Part shown: piece by piece, positions 1-5,645 of the stretch
Layout: each line of letters starts with the position of its first letter
Numbering within the stretch: position 1 is the stretch's first letter
From: JAPLGZ01 sp038225095
GTDB lineage: Bacteria; Chloroflexota; Anaerolineae; Caldilineales; Caldilineaceae
Reading direction: 5' to 3'
Assembly (NCBI GenBank): GCA_038225095.1
Contig: JBBREZ010000376.1
Location: forward strand, 1 to 6,985
Length of the DNA stretch: 6,985 bases
Notes under the pieces: generated by a model
What the model saw: the letters and a program-made list of their open reading frames with translations, nothing else
The model's database searches: none
What the model was told of the DNA's origin: nothing
Position numbers and translations under genes: made by a program

Positions 1-912
1 CTTGGGGTCAACATCAAGCCGTAAATTCGTGTTAGCTGCAAAGGGTAAATCTTCCAAATTCCAACCATAGTCGCGCAGCAGAAAACTAGCTTGGTAAAGC
101 CGATGTTCACGTTCGGCCGGTGTACCGTTCAAGTTTTCAAACGGCGTCTGGCTCACCGGCCGAAAAGCTGAGTAATACGTGCGCCGCAACCCCAATTGAC
201 GGTAGAGTTTTTCACTCATCGACAGCAATTCCAGATCGGTGTCGCCTACAGCGCCGACGACAAACTGGCTGACGACGCTGACCCGCCACTGTTCTTGTTG
301 GCGAATCTGGCTGATCCATTGCAGGCGTTGAACCAGTTCCGTCCAGAAATCTTTTTTGGGCGCCAGAGCCGCTAACCGTTGCTCTGTTGCCCCTTCTAAG
401 TTGACAGAAACGCGGTCGGCCAGTTGCATGGTGCGCCGCACTTGCTCGTAGTCAGCGCCCGGCATTACCTTGAGGTGAACATAGCCGCGATAGTTATATT
501 TTTTACGCAGAATCTCGGCTGTGGCGATAATCTTATCCTGGGTGGTGACGCTGCCCTTGATAATGCCCGAGGAGAGAAAAATACCATCCGCCTGGCCGGC
601 GCGCTGCAAGGTGTCAAACGACGAAGCCATTTCATCGGGTGTAAAGGTAATGCGTTGCGTCTTGCTGCGCCCGGCGCGAAATATACAATAATGACAGTTA
701 CGCTCGCAGGCGGTGGTCAACATACCCATGAGCATTGGTTTTTTGCCCGTGGGCGTCATGGCATCGGCGATGCAAGGCAATGTCTTGGGTTTTAGCAAAG
801 GATTGGCTGCTGCTTTTTCTGTCAGCGGTTCAGAACCAGCCGGTTCAAAACGGGTGGCATCGTCGAGTAGCGCTAACTTTTGAAAAGAATCGGGAGCAAC
901 TTTGAAGTTCAT
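1..912 (-). CDS. Putative DNA modification/repair radical SAM protein (TIGR03916-like), C-terminus cut by window edge
   Basis: Reading leftward from the ATG at 912, the frame stays open for 304 codons to the window edge. The radical SAM cluster motif CxxxCxxC is at residues 69-76 (CERNCHYC), so the protein should bind a [4Fe-4S] cluster and S-adenosylmethionine. Further family-like stretches are IFLSSGIIKG, YVHLKVMPGA, ADRVSVNLE and, at the cut end, LRLDVDPK. These match my memory of the family usually named putative DNA modification/repair radical SAM protein, about 400 residues long with a helix-hairpin-helix C-terminus and often paired or fused with a uracil-DNA-glycosylase-like protein. 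About 100 residues, including any such region, would lie outside the window. The start is supported by GAGGA (921-925) 8 nt upstream. The substrate is unknown; the DNA repair role is inferred from the family's genomic partnership. It is divergent from dtd. Confidence 0.85.
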   Translation of the reverse strand, partial: MNFKVAPDSFQKLALLDDATRFEPAGSEPLTEKAAANPLLKPKTLPCIADAMTPTGKKPMLMGMLTTACERNCHYCIFRAGRSKTQRITFTPDEMASSFDTLQRAGQADGIFLSSGIIKGSVTTQDKIIATAEILRKKYNYRGYVHLKVMPGADYEQVRRTMQLADRVSVNLEGATEQRLAALAPKKDFWTELVQRLQWISQIRQQEQWRVSVVSQFVVGAVGDTDLELLSMSEKLYRQLGLRRTYYSAFRPVSQTPFENLNGTPAEREHRLYQASFLLRDYGWNLEDLPFAANTNLRLDVDPK

Positions 913-920
913 CGGCTTAT

Positions 921-925
921 TCCTC
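921..925 (-). promoter_or_regulatory. Ribosome binding site of the radical SAM gene
   Basis: GAGGA on the minus strand lies 8 nt before the ATG at 912. It fixes the start of the radical SAM protein, whose next 60 or so residues agree with the family. Confidence 0.6.
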
Positions 926-961
926 GCAGTTTTCGTGCTTTCTAGGGTATAACCATCCAAT

Positions 962-1035
962 AACGTGCCGGGGAAGGACGAGGCGACCGATCGGGACAAA
1001 GCAAGCTTGATTGCCTCGTCCTTCCCCGGCACGTT
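962..1035. repeat. Perfect 23-bp inverted repeat with 28-nt loop
   Basis: The arms 962-984 and 1013-1035 are exact reverse complements; the left arm begins AACGTGCCGGGG and ends GACGAGGC. The 28-nt loop holds two 8-bp palindromes, CCGATCGG (987-994) and CAAGCTTG (1002-1009). It sits between the 5' ends of two divergent genes and has no T run on either side, so a terminator role is unlikely. No obvious target-site duplication flanks it. It could be a dispersed hairpin element (REP/MITE-like) or a leader structure of the radical SAM mRNA. One window cannot tell these apart. Confidence 0.85.
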
Positions 1036-1071
1036 CGAACTAATGAGCAATCCCAAATTTATGAATTATAT

Positions 1072-1084
1072 CGAACATTTGTTC
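1072..1084. promoter_or_regulatory. Candidate LexA (SOS) box, Gram-positive type
   Basis: The sequence CGAACATTTGTTC contains GAAC-N4-GTTC, the core recognised by Bacillus-type LexA, and a similar box is reported for at least one green non-sulfur bacterium. It lies 20 nt upstream of the dtd ATG and about 160 nt upstream of the divergent radical SAM gene, which belongs to a repair-associated family. The fit to the full Bacillus consensus is imperfect: the third spacer base is T rather than a purine. An 8-bp match could occur by chance. Confidence 0.3.
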
Positions 1085-1104
1085 TTTTAGCAAACCATAA
1101 AAAT

Positions 1105-1559
1105 ATGCGGACACTAATTCAACGCGTCAGCGAAGCAGCGTTACCGTAGATGGTAAAATCGTCGCCCAAATTGAGCAGGGCTTTGTGATTTTACTGGGCA
1201 TCACGCATACCGACGGCGAACCAGAAGCGCTTTACCTGGCGCGCAAAATTGTCGGTTTGCGGCTTTTTGAAGACGCCGATGGGAAAATGAATTTAGCCCT
1301 AAGTGAGGTAGGCGGAAGTGTGGTGGTGGTGAGCCAATTTACGCTATATGCTGATGCTCGCAAAGGCCGCCGACCCAACTTTACCGACGCTGCCCGCCCT
1401 GAACCCGCTCAGATCCTGTATACGCGTTTTTGTCAATTGATCGAAGACGAAGGGATTGCGGTGCAAAAGGGCGTTTTTCAGGCCCATATGCAAGTCGCAC
1501 TCGTCAACGACGGGCCCGTTACACTCTGGCTGGATACGGCAGAATTAATGCGCAGCTAA
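1105..1559 (+). pseudogene. dtd: D-aminoacyl-tRNA deacylase (DTD), frame broken by one missing base near 1140
   Basis: DTD hydrolyses D-amino acids from mischarged tRNAs in the cytoplasm. The ATG at 1105 opens MRTLIQRVSEAA, the usual DTD N-terminus, but the frame then meets TAG at 1147. Moving back one base at 1140 gives VTVDGKIVAQIEQGF and continues uninterrupted to the TAA at 1557-1559. One G appears to be missing in what should read GCG GTT. The repaired protein is about 151 residues, normal for DTD. The catalytic SQFTL motif and the NDGPVT (Gly-cisPro) motif, plus KGRRPNF and AHMQV, are all intact. No slippery sequence is present at the break, so programmed shifting is unlikely. A real inactivating deletion or an undercalled GG in the read are the options. 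A GTG start at 1185 would lose the first two strands of the fold. No good Shine-Dalgarno is visible before 1105. Confidence 0.88.
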
Positions 1560-1591
1560 ATTCGCCGTGATGACTGCTTAGCTGACTTAGG

Positions 1592-1619
1592 TCCCAAGCG
1601 CAAAATTTTGCGCTTGGGA
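1592..1619. terminator. 28-bp perfect palindrome after dtd, possible terminator
   Basis: A 14-bp arm TCCCAAGCGCAAAA is followed directly by its reverse complement, centred on AAAATTTT, 33 nt after the dtd stop. In RNA it would form a stem of about ten pairs closed by an A/U loop. It is not followed by a T run, only by a mixed stretch with CTTTCTTT about 12 nt later. It is therefore an atypical terminator at best, or a dimeric-protein binding site. Confidence 0.4.
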
Positions 1620-1728
1620 TAAGCCCATACGCTTTCTTTAGCCAATTGGGTGTAAACTGAAGGGCAGGCAATCAGGGCAACGGGCAGGCTTGGGTACACT
1701 GAATTGTCGCTCTGGCATTATTTAGCAT

Positions 1729-1757
1729 TTGAGTACGAATATGTGCCGACATACGAT
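1729..1757 (+). promoter_or_regulatory. Candidate sigma-70-type promoter for the 1805 gene
   Basis: TTGAGT (1729-1734) and TACGAT (1752-1757) are separated by 17 nt; each matches four of six consensus bases. This would give a leader of about 40 nt before the ATG at 1805. The rest of the 245-base gap after dtd shows only the palindrome at 1592-1619 and no further gene. Confidence 0.35.
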
Positions 1758-1787
1758 AGAACAGACAGTGAAAACACCGCGTATTTT

Positions 1788-1798
1788 AGGAGAAAGGA
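1788..1798 (+). promoter_or_regulatory. Ribosome binding site of the 1805 gene
   Basis: AGGAGAAAGGA offers two overlapping Shine-Dalgarno cores. The second, AAGGA, is 6 nt before the ATG at 1805 and 9 nt before the ATG at 1808. Either Met could start the protein, so MMAKTS or MAKTS. Confidence 0.6.
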
Positions 1799-1804
1799 AA
1801 GTGA

Positions 1805-2401
1805 ATGATGGCCAAAACCAGTATTCTAGTCGCAGGCAACCCAGCGGATGATCTGGCGATTGCCGAGGCGATGACGCAGGCCCTAGAAGATTATACCATT
1901 AATAATGAGCTCTATCGCACCGTTGTGGTGCGTACGTCGGAAGGCGATCAGCGTTTGCAGATGACGGGTGGCGATCTATTGACCCGTCTCCATCGTTTAC
2001 AGGCCACGCGCGATCAACTTACCCCAGACCAACAGACGCGGCTCGATGCAACGCAAAAGGCCGCTGTGGAAGCCATTCGCAGTTTGCGCACGCGTTTTCA
2101 TGAACGCCTACAGCGCGAGATGAAGGCGCGCTTGGATGCGCTTCAGTGGTATTTGGGTGAATTAGCCCAAGATGTGGCGCGGGCGCGCGCCGAGTTTCCA
2201 TTTGAGATGCGTAACCGCCAGCGCATTGAGGAAATTTTGCAGGAATTGGGCAGCGATGTTACCCCGGACTTGAAGAACAATCTGGGTGAGGTTGATCATA
2301 GGATCCGCATGTTGACCAGACCCGCTAGTTTTGTCTGGGATGAACAGTTGAAGCCAGCCTTTCCGTCGAATTCGTATTGGTATTTATACGTGATGCCGTG
2401 A
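1805..2401 (+). CDS. Conserved-looking hypothetical protein, largely alpha-helical
   Basis: This 198-residue protein is not one I recognise. Residues 6-60 look like a small mixed alpha/beta part (SILVAGNP, then YRTVVVRTSEGDQRLQMTGG). Residues 60-150 are strongly helical and charged, rich in Arg, Glu, Gln and Leu with heptad-like spacing, consistent with a coiled coil or helical bundle. The last 24 residues are unlike the rest, aromatic and Pro-rich (FVWDEQLKPAFPSNSYWYLYV). No signal peptide or membrane segment is seen, so it is probably cytoplasmic. It has a clear ribosome binding site and a candidate promoter of its own, and ends in front of a strong hairpin, so it is probably a single-gene unit. 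Codon use and composition resemble the neighbouring genes. Function unknown. Confidence 0.8.
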   Translation: MMAKTSILVAGNPADDLAIAEAMTQALEDYTINNELYRTVVVRTSEGDQRLQMTGGDLLTRLHRLQATRDQLTPDQQTRLDATQKAAVEAIRSLRTRFHERLQREMKARLDALQWYLGELAQDVARARAEFPFEMRNRQRIEEILQELGSDVTPDLKNNLGEVDHRIRMLTRPASFVWDEQLKPAFPSNSYWYLYVMP

Positions 2402-2434
2402 GCCAAATTGGGGAGCGCAAATGGAATTTGGCCG

Positions 2435-2474
2435 CTGACCATAAGAAGTCGCTGAGGCGACTTCTTATGGTCAG
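2435..2474. terminator. Perfect 18-bp hairpin between convergent genes, probable bidirectional terminator
   Basis: The arms 2435-2452 and 2457-2474 are exact complements around a TGAG loop; the left arm begins CTGACCATAAG. It lies 34 nt after the stop of the rightward gene and 62 nt after the stop of the leftward phosphatase gene. No T run follows on either side, so it is an atypical intrinsic terminator or a 3'-end stabilising hairpin. A weaker stem, GCGGG/CCCGC (2477-2493), sits beside it. Confidence 0.6.
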
Positions 2475-2536
2475 GAGCGGGATTTATCCCCGCGAGAAAA
2501 TCGCCAAAATTTGGGGATACACCATTCTCATCACCG

Positions 2537-3304
2537 TTACGGATTCAACAACCGACTCACTTGATCATGGATCGTCCCACCCGTAGCGATCGCACCGCTG
2601 CCGCCAATTGGATGCTTACCTTGCCAATCTGTGATCACGCCGCCGGCGCCTTCAATGATCGGAATTAGGGCCATCAGATCCCAGTCATTCAGAATCGGAT
2701 CGGTCATAATGTCGGCGCCGCCAACCGCCACTAAATAGTAACCGTGACAATCGCCCCACGTATTGTAGCGCTGCACACGCCGTGAGAGCGTTTCAAACGC
2801 TGACCCATTTTGGTAGTTGAAGACATTCCAATGCGAGGTCGTAGTCAGAACGGCGTCGTCAATTCGAGTGCAGGGGCGCACCGCAACGCGCCGATCATTC
2901 AGCCAAGTTTGCTTGCCATCGCCCACCAGAAAATCATTGAGTAAGGGGTGATTGATCACGCCTAAAATTGGTTTGCCATCCTTGAGCAGCGCGATCAACG
3001 TGCCAAATAGATAGCTGTGGCTGACAAAGCTCTTTGTCCCATCAATCGGATCGAGCACCCACTGATACTCGGCGTCAGGCTGATGAAGGCCAAGTTCCTC
3101 GCCCAGAATGCCATGCTCCGGAAATTCTTTCATGATCATCTGGCGCATAACCTGTTCCGCGCCGCGGTCGGCAATCGTAACCGGTGAGGCATCAGCTTTT
3201 AATTCTACCTGATAGTCAGCACGAAAATATTGACGAATAATTTCGGCGCTGGCAGCAGCCAATCGCTTAGAGAATTGGATAAGGTCTTCTGGCGTACGGT
3301 TCAT
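2537..3304 (-). CDS. hisN: Inositol monophosphatase-family phosphatase, probable histidinol-phosphatase
   Basis: This 255-residue protein has the full set of inositol-monophosphatase-family metal ligands. They are GEE (Glu69-Glu70), DPIDGT (Asp85-Thr90, giving Asp85 and Asp88) and WD at 208-209 followed by an EGAGG turn. The family performs Mg2+-dependent, lithium-sensitive phosphate monoester hydrolysis. PVTIADRGAEQ, WVLDPIDGTKSF and FGTLIAL resemble the HisN type, which removes phosphate from L-histidinol phosphate in the penultimate steps of histidine synthesis. Inositol-1-phosphatase or a nucleotide phosphatase cannot be excluded. It is cytoplasmic and of normal length. The ribosome site before the ATG at 3304 is weak (GAAGAAG about 8 nt away). 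It is the last of three leftward genes, 91 nt after the TPR gene, and no other his gene is in view. Confidence 0.85.
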   Translation of the reverse strand: MNRTPEDLIQFSKRLAAASAEIIRQYFRADYQVELKADASPVTIADRGAEQVMRQMIMKEFPEHGILGEELGLHQPDAEYQWVLDPIDGTKSFVSHSYLFGTLIALLKDGKPILGVINHPLLNDFLVGDGKQTWLNDRRVAVRPCTRIDDAVLTTTSHWNVFNYQNGSAFETLSRRVQRYNTWGDCHGYYLVAVGGADIMTDPILNDWDLMALIPIIEGAGGVITDWQGKHPIGGSGAIATGGTIHDQVSRLLNP

Positions 3305-3349
3305 GAGCTCAGCTTCTTCATCGGTTTTGGGTTGAGAATGGGGTAAGCG

Positions 3350-3377
3350 GGTAGACCGTAAACACGACCTGTCTACC
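3350..3377. repeat. Small inverted repeat between the TPR and phosphatase genes
   Basis: GGTAGAC (3350-3356) and GTCTACC (3371-3377) could pair around a 14-nt loop in the 91-nt gap between two leftward genes. It may be an attenuator-like or processing structure. At 7 bp it could also be chance. Confidence 0.3.
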
Positions 3378-3395
3378 TTCTACCTATGTACCGAC

Positions 3396-4562
3396 CTATT
3401 CAGCTTCAAAATATTCAGCTAACTGAGCCTGAATTTCGGTGCTTAGCAAATCTTGACCATGTAGCCACGATTCATAAGGCAAGCGCGTGCCTTCGCCGAG
3501 CGCCTTGCGCCGCACAATCGCTAGCGTCAGATTGGCGCGGGCATCTTGAATATTACCGCGCAAGGCCCAGCCGAGGGCGGCCATATAAAGCAATTCCCAA
3601 CTTGTCCCACGCTCTTCTTGCAGAATACGAATCACGCCGCCCAAGGCAACCGCCTCTGGATCGCCCAAGTAATAGCGGGCGAGGACAAATTCCATCAGGC
3701 TGCGCTCTTTGGTCTTGGCTACATTCGTTTCCACCACTTTTAGCCACTGGCGCCGGGCCTCATTATTTTTGTCTAGATGGTAGAGGATATACCCATGCCA
3801 GAATCCAGCACGCACCGCATGGTTTTGATCGCGCTGAATGTAACGAAGCGCTGCTTCATATTGCTTTTGGCGGGCTAGCCGGATGTAGAGAATATGCGGA
3901 TTTTCTTTGTAATAGTCATCCAGCGTCATTGCCTGGTCGAAATAAGTGGTGGCGGCGTCCCAATCACGATTTTCTAGCGCCACATTCGCACGCAAACCAG
4001 CCAATAATGCTTGCTCTTCGGCCGGCTGCGGGGCAGAGATTTCGCCAGCCGCCGACTGCTTTTCGATTCGTTGCGCCATTTCCTCTAACACTTGCGTTGC
4101 TTCTGCCGGTTGGTGCAGGCGAACATACATCATCGCCAGTTGGCCCCAGTTAACCGACGGCGCCGCGGGTGCTTCGAGCCGCGCGCGCAGACGCGCCAGC
4201 GCCGCTTGGGGACGCCCCGCTTGATAGAGCAATGAGGCGGCATGATACGCCCAATGATCCTGATTGTCTTCGCTGTCTAAGGTTTGAATCTCAGGAATCA
4301 AAGCCAACGCTTCATCATAGCGGTCGCGCGTGCTCAGGTAGGTGTGATAATTGATCGCAGCGGCCTTTAAGATATTTTGCAGGCGATTATTATTCGCCTG
4401 GCGCTGGGCTATGGGCATAGCGCGCAGCCGCGTGACCAATTTTTCGTAAATTGGCAGCGCCTCATCATTTTGGTTGCCCGCCAGCTTGCCGGCTTGCGTT
4501 AACAAATCTTCCCAACTACCCTTGACGGGTGGTGGTCCAGCATTTTTTGTTTCTTCAGTCAT
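3396..4562 (-). CDS. TPR-like repeat protein
   Basis: This 388-residue soluble protein is built of repeated helix pairs resembling tetratricopeptide repeats. Candidate repeats are near residues 103-130 (WAYHAASLLYQAGRPQAALA), 137-165, 186-216 (ALLAGLRANVALENRDWDAA), 222-245, 253-280 (GFWHGYILYHLDKNNEARRQ) and 322-350 (YMAALGWALRGNIQDARANL). They carry the small-residue/aromatic pattern of TPRs but are degenerate. There is no signal peptide, membrane helix or fused catalytic domain, so it is probably a cytoplasmic scaffold or adaptor. Its partner is unknown. It lies between the chelatase gene (121 nt upstream, separated by a palindromic heptad repeat) and the phosphatase gene, all on one strand, so co-transcription is possible, but a functional link is not shown. 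The start at 4562 is the first Met of the frame; the ribosome site is weak. Confidence 0.8.
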   Translation of the reverse strand: MTEETKNAGPPPVKGSWEDLLTQAGKLAGNQNDEALPIYEKLVTRLRAMPIAQRQANNNRLQNILKAAAINYHTYLSTRDRYDEALALIPEIQTLDSEDNQDHWAYHAASLLYQAGRPQAALARLRARLEAPAAPSVNWGQLAMMYVRLHQPAEATQVLEEMAQRIEKQSAAGEISAPQPAEEQALLAGLRANVALENRDWDAATTYFDQAMTLDDYYKENPHILYIRLARQKQYEAALRYIQRDQNHAVRAGFWHGYILYHLDKNNEARRQWLKVVETNVAKTKERSLMEFVLARYYLGDPEAVALGGVIRILQEERGTSWELLYMAALGWALRGNIQDARANLTLAIVRRKALGEGTRLPYESWLHGQDLLSTEIQAQLAEYFEAE

Positions 4563-4596
4563 GGGTAGAAGTCCAGTTGAGTCAGCGAAGATATGA

Positions 4597-4680
4597 GATT
4601 GACGATTTTTGATTGACGATTTACGCGGCCGCTTCGTCTACGAAATAGCTTCGTCAATCGTCAATCTGAGATCGTCAATC
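4597..4680. repeat. 84-bp imperfect palindrome built from GATTGAC-type heptads
   Basis: GATTGACGAT occurs at 4597-4606 and 4611-4620, and inverted (ATCGTCAATC) at 4657-4666 and 4671-4680. Both pairs are spaced 14 bp, symmetric about 4638.5. The left half reads as consecutive 7-mers GATTGAC, GATTTTT, GATTGAC, GATTTAC; the right half gives GATTGAC units on the other strand. The exact centre carries TTCGT-CT-ACGAA (4633-4644). The inner arms mismatch around GCGGCCGC (4625-4632). It starts 3 nt after the stop of the VWA frame and fills most of the gap to the TPR gene. It could be a hairpin-forming dispersed repeat and may act as a 3'-end structure for the chelatase mRNA. Confidence 0.75.
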
Positions 4681-4683
4681 ATG

Positions 4684-5625
4684 TTACGAATCAATTTCGC
4701 GCTTCACGGTATGCAACAGCGTATCGGCGCGCAGTTCGGGCAGGTTATAGCAAGCGCCACCGAGCGCCAATGACAGCTTTTGCGCCAGACCACGGTCGAA
4801 GGCGGCATGCTCCATGTTGACCACAATCGAGCGCATTTTGGTCTGTTGAAACATCTCGGCAATCCGATTGGCCTCTTCTTGGGCTGGCATGCCCGTCATG
4901 CTCACATTGCCAGCGCCGTCGGTCAACAGGATCATCAACGGGCGCAATTCTGTGTCTTTGCGGCGCGCATTCTCGATCACTTGCCAAGCCATAAATAATC
5001 CGCTGCTCAACGGTGTTTTGCCGCCGACCGGCAGATCTTTCAAGGCCTTTTGCGCCAAGTCCACACTGCTCGTGGGCGGCAACACCAGGCGGGCCTTATC
5101 GCGCTGGAAGACTACCAATCCAACCTGATCGCGGCGCTGATAGGCATCGACCAGCAGGCTGAAAATGGCCCCCTTAGTCGCTTCCATACGTTCGCTGGCG
5201 GCCATTGACCAACTGGCATCGACGACAAAGAGAATGAGATTGCCGGTGCGGCGGACCCGCACTTTGCGCTGTAGATCGCTTTTGCGCAATTGCAGCGCCA
5301 AGTTATTCTCGGCCTCTTCGTGGCGTTGCTTTTGGAACGGTGCGGCCGCGCGCAAGGTCGCATCAAAGGCAATATCTTCAGGATGGCTACCCGCTGGTCT
5401 GGCCTTGATGTAGCGACCGCGTTTGCGTTCTGTACGCGTATAAGACCGCTTGCCAGCCCGCTCGCGCGTCAGCTTATCAAGCGGTGTATCCATCCGCTTG
5501 GTTTCAAATGTATCACCGATTTGCACCGGTTTACGTGCACCTTTGGTGTCTCCGGGCGATGAGCTATGCTGGGGTGAGGCATCGGGTTGGGCCACAGCGC
5601 CTTCGCCGCCCTCACCCGCTTCCAT
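4684..5625 (-). CDS. chlD: ChlD/cobaltochelatase-type VWA domain half of the chelatase gene (-1 frame)
   Basis: This 313-codon stretch, counted from the in-frame Met at 5625, starts with a Gly/Glu/Pro-rich linker, then a basic stretch (KRSYTRTERKRGRY at 59-72), then a von Willebrand A domain at about 128-310. The MIDAS motif DxSxS is D136-ASW-S140, followed by Thr204 in GGKTPLSSG and Asp236 in LLTDGAGN. DAYQRRDQVGLVVF and LPPTSSVDLA are typical of ChlD/BchD and cobaltochelatase medium subunits, which bridge the AAA+ ring and the large catalytic subunit. Trp139 replaces the commoner Gly. An independent start at 5625 has no Shine-Dalgarno at a useful distance. The frame is open upstream through the linker to the run of eight A, so I infer it is mainly translated by -1 frameshifting from the AAA+ frame. 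Confidence 0.88.
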   Translation of the reverse strand: MEAGEGGEGAVAQPDASPQHSSSPGDTKGARKPVQIGDTFETKRMDTPLDKLTRERAGKRSYTRTERKRGRYIKARPAGSHPEDIAFDATLRAAAPFQKQRHEEAENNLALQLRKSDLQRKVRVRRTGNLILFVVDASWSMAASERMEATKGAIFSLLVDAYQRRDQVGLVVFQRDKARLVLPPTSSVDLAQKALKDLPVGGKTPLSSGLFMAWQVIENARRKDTELRPLMILLTDGAGNVSMTGMPAQEEANRIAEMFQQTKMRSIVVNMEHAAFDRGLAQKLSLALGGACYNLPELRADTLLHTVKREIDS

Positions 5626-5644
5626 CGTGTCCGACTCATCGCCC
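5554..5644 (-). promoter_or_regulatory. Nested stem-loop downstream of the slippery run
   Basis: In the mRNA, GGGCGAUGAG (5644-5635) pairs perfectly with CUCAUCGCCC (5563-5554). Inside it, GGGUGAGG (5617-5610) pairs perfectly with CCUCACCC (5579-5572). The outer stem starts 7 nt after the A8 run, the usual 5-9 nt spacing for a frameshift-stimulating structure. The outer loop is long (71 nt), so its stability depends on the inner stem. Pairing is read directly from sequence; the stimulatory role is inferred. Confidence 0.55.
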
Positions 5645-5645
5645 T

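Noticed and set aside
424..795. 123-codon plus-strand open frame at the left
   Set aside because: It overlaps the CxxxCxxC region and conserved segments of the radical SAM protein on the other strand.
962..1035. Intrinsic terminator
   Set aside because: It lies between the 5' ends of divergent genes and has no T run on either side.
1185..1559. A complete 124-residue DTD starting at GTG 1185
   Set aside because: The sequence just upstream encodes the normal DTD N-terminus in two frames, so 1185 is the middle of a broken gene and not a natural start.
3386..4153. 255-codon open frame on the plus strand opposite the TPR gene
   Set aside because: It lies antisense to a protein with clear helical repeats, has low-complexity composition and no ribosome site or family motif. 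It is a by-product of codon bias in the real gene.
4597..4680. CRISPR-like array
   Set aside because: The repeats are 7-10 bp, spaced by 4 bp and mirrored on both strands, with no 25-40 bp repeat or unique spacers.
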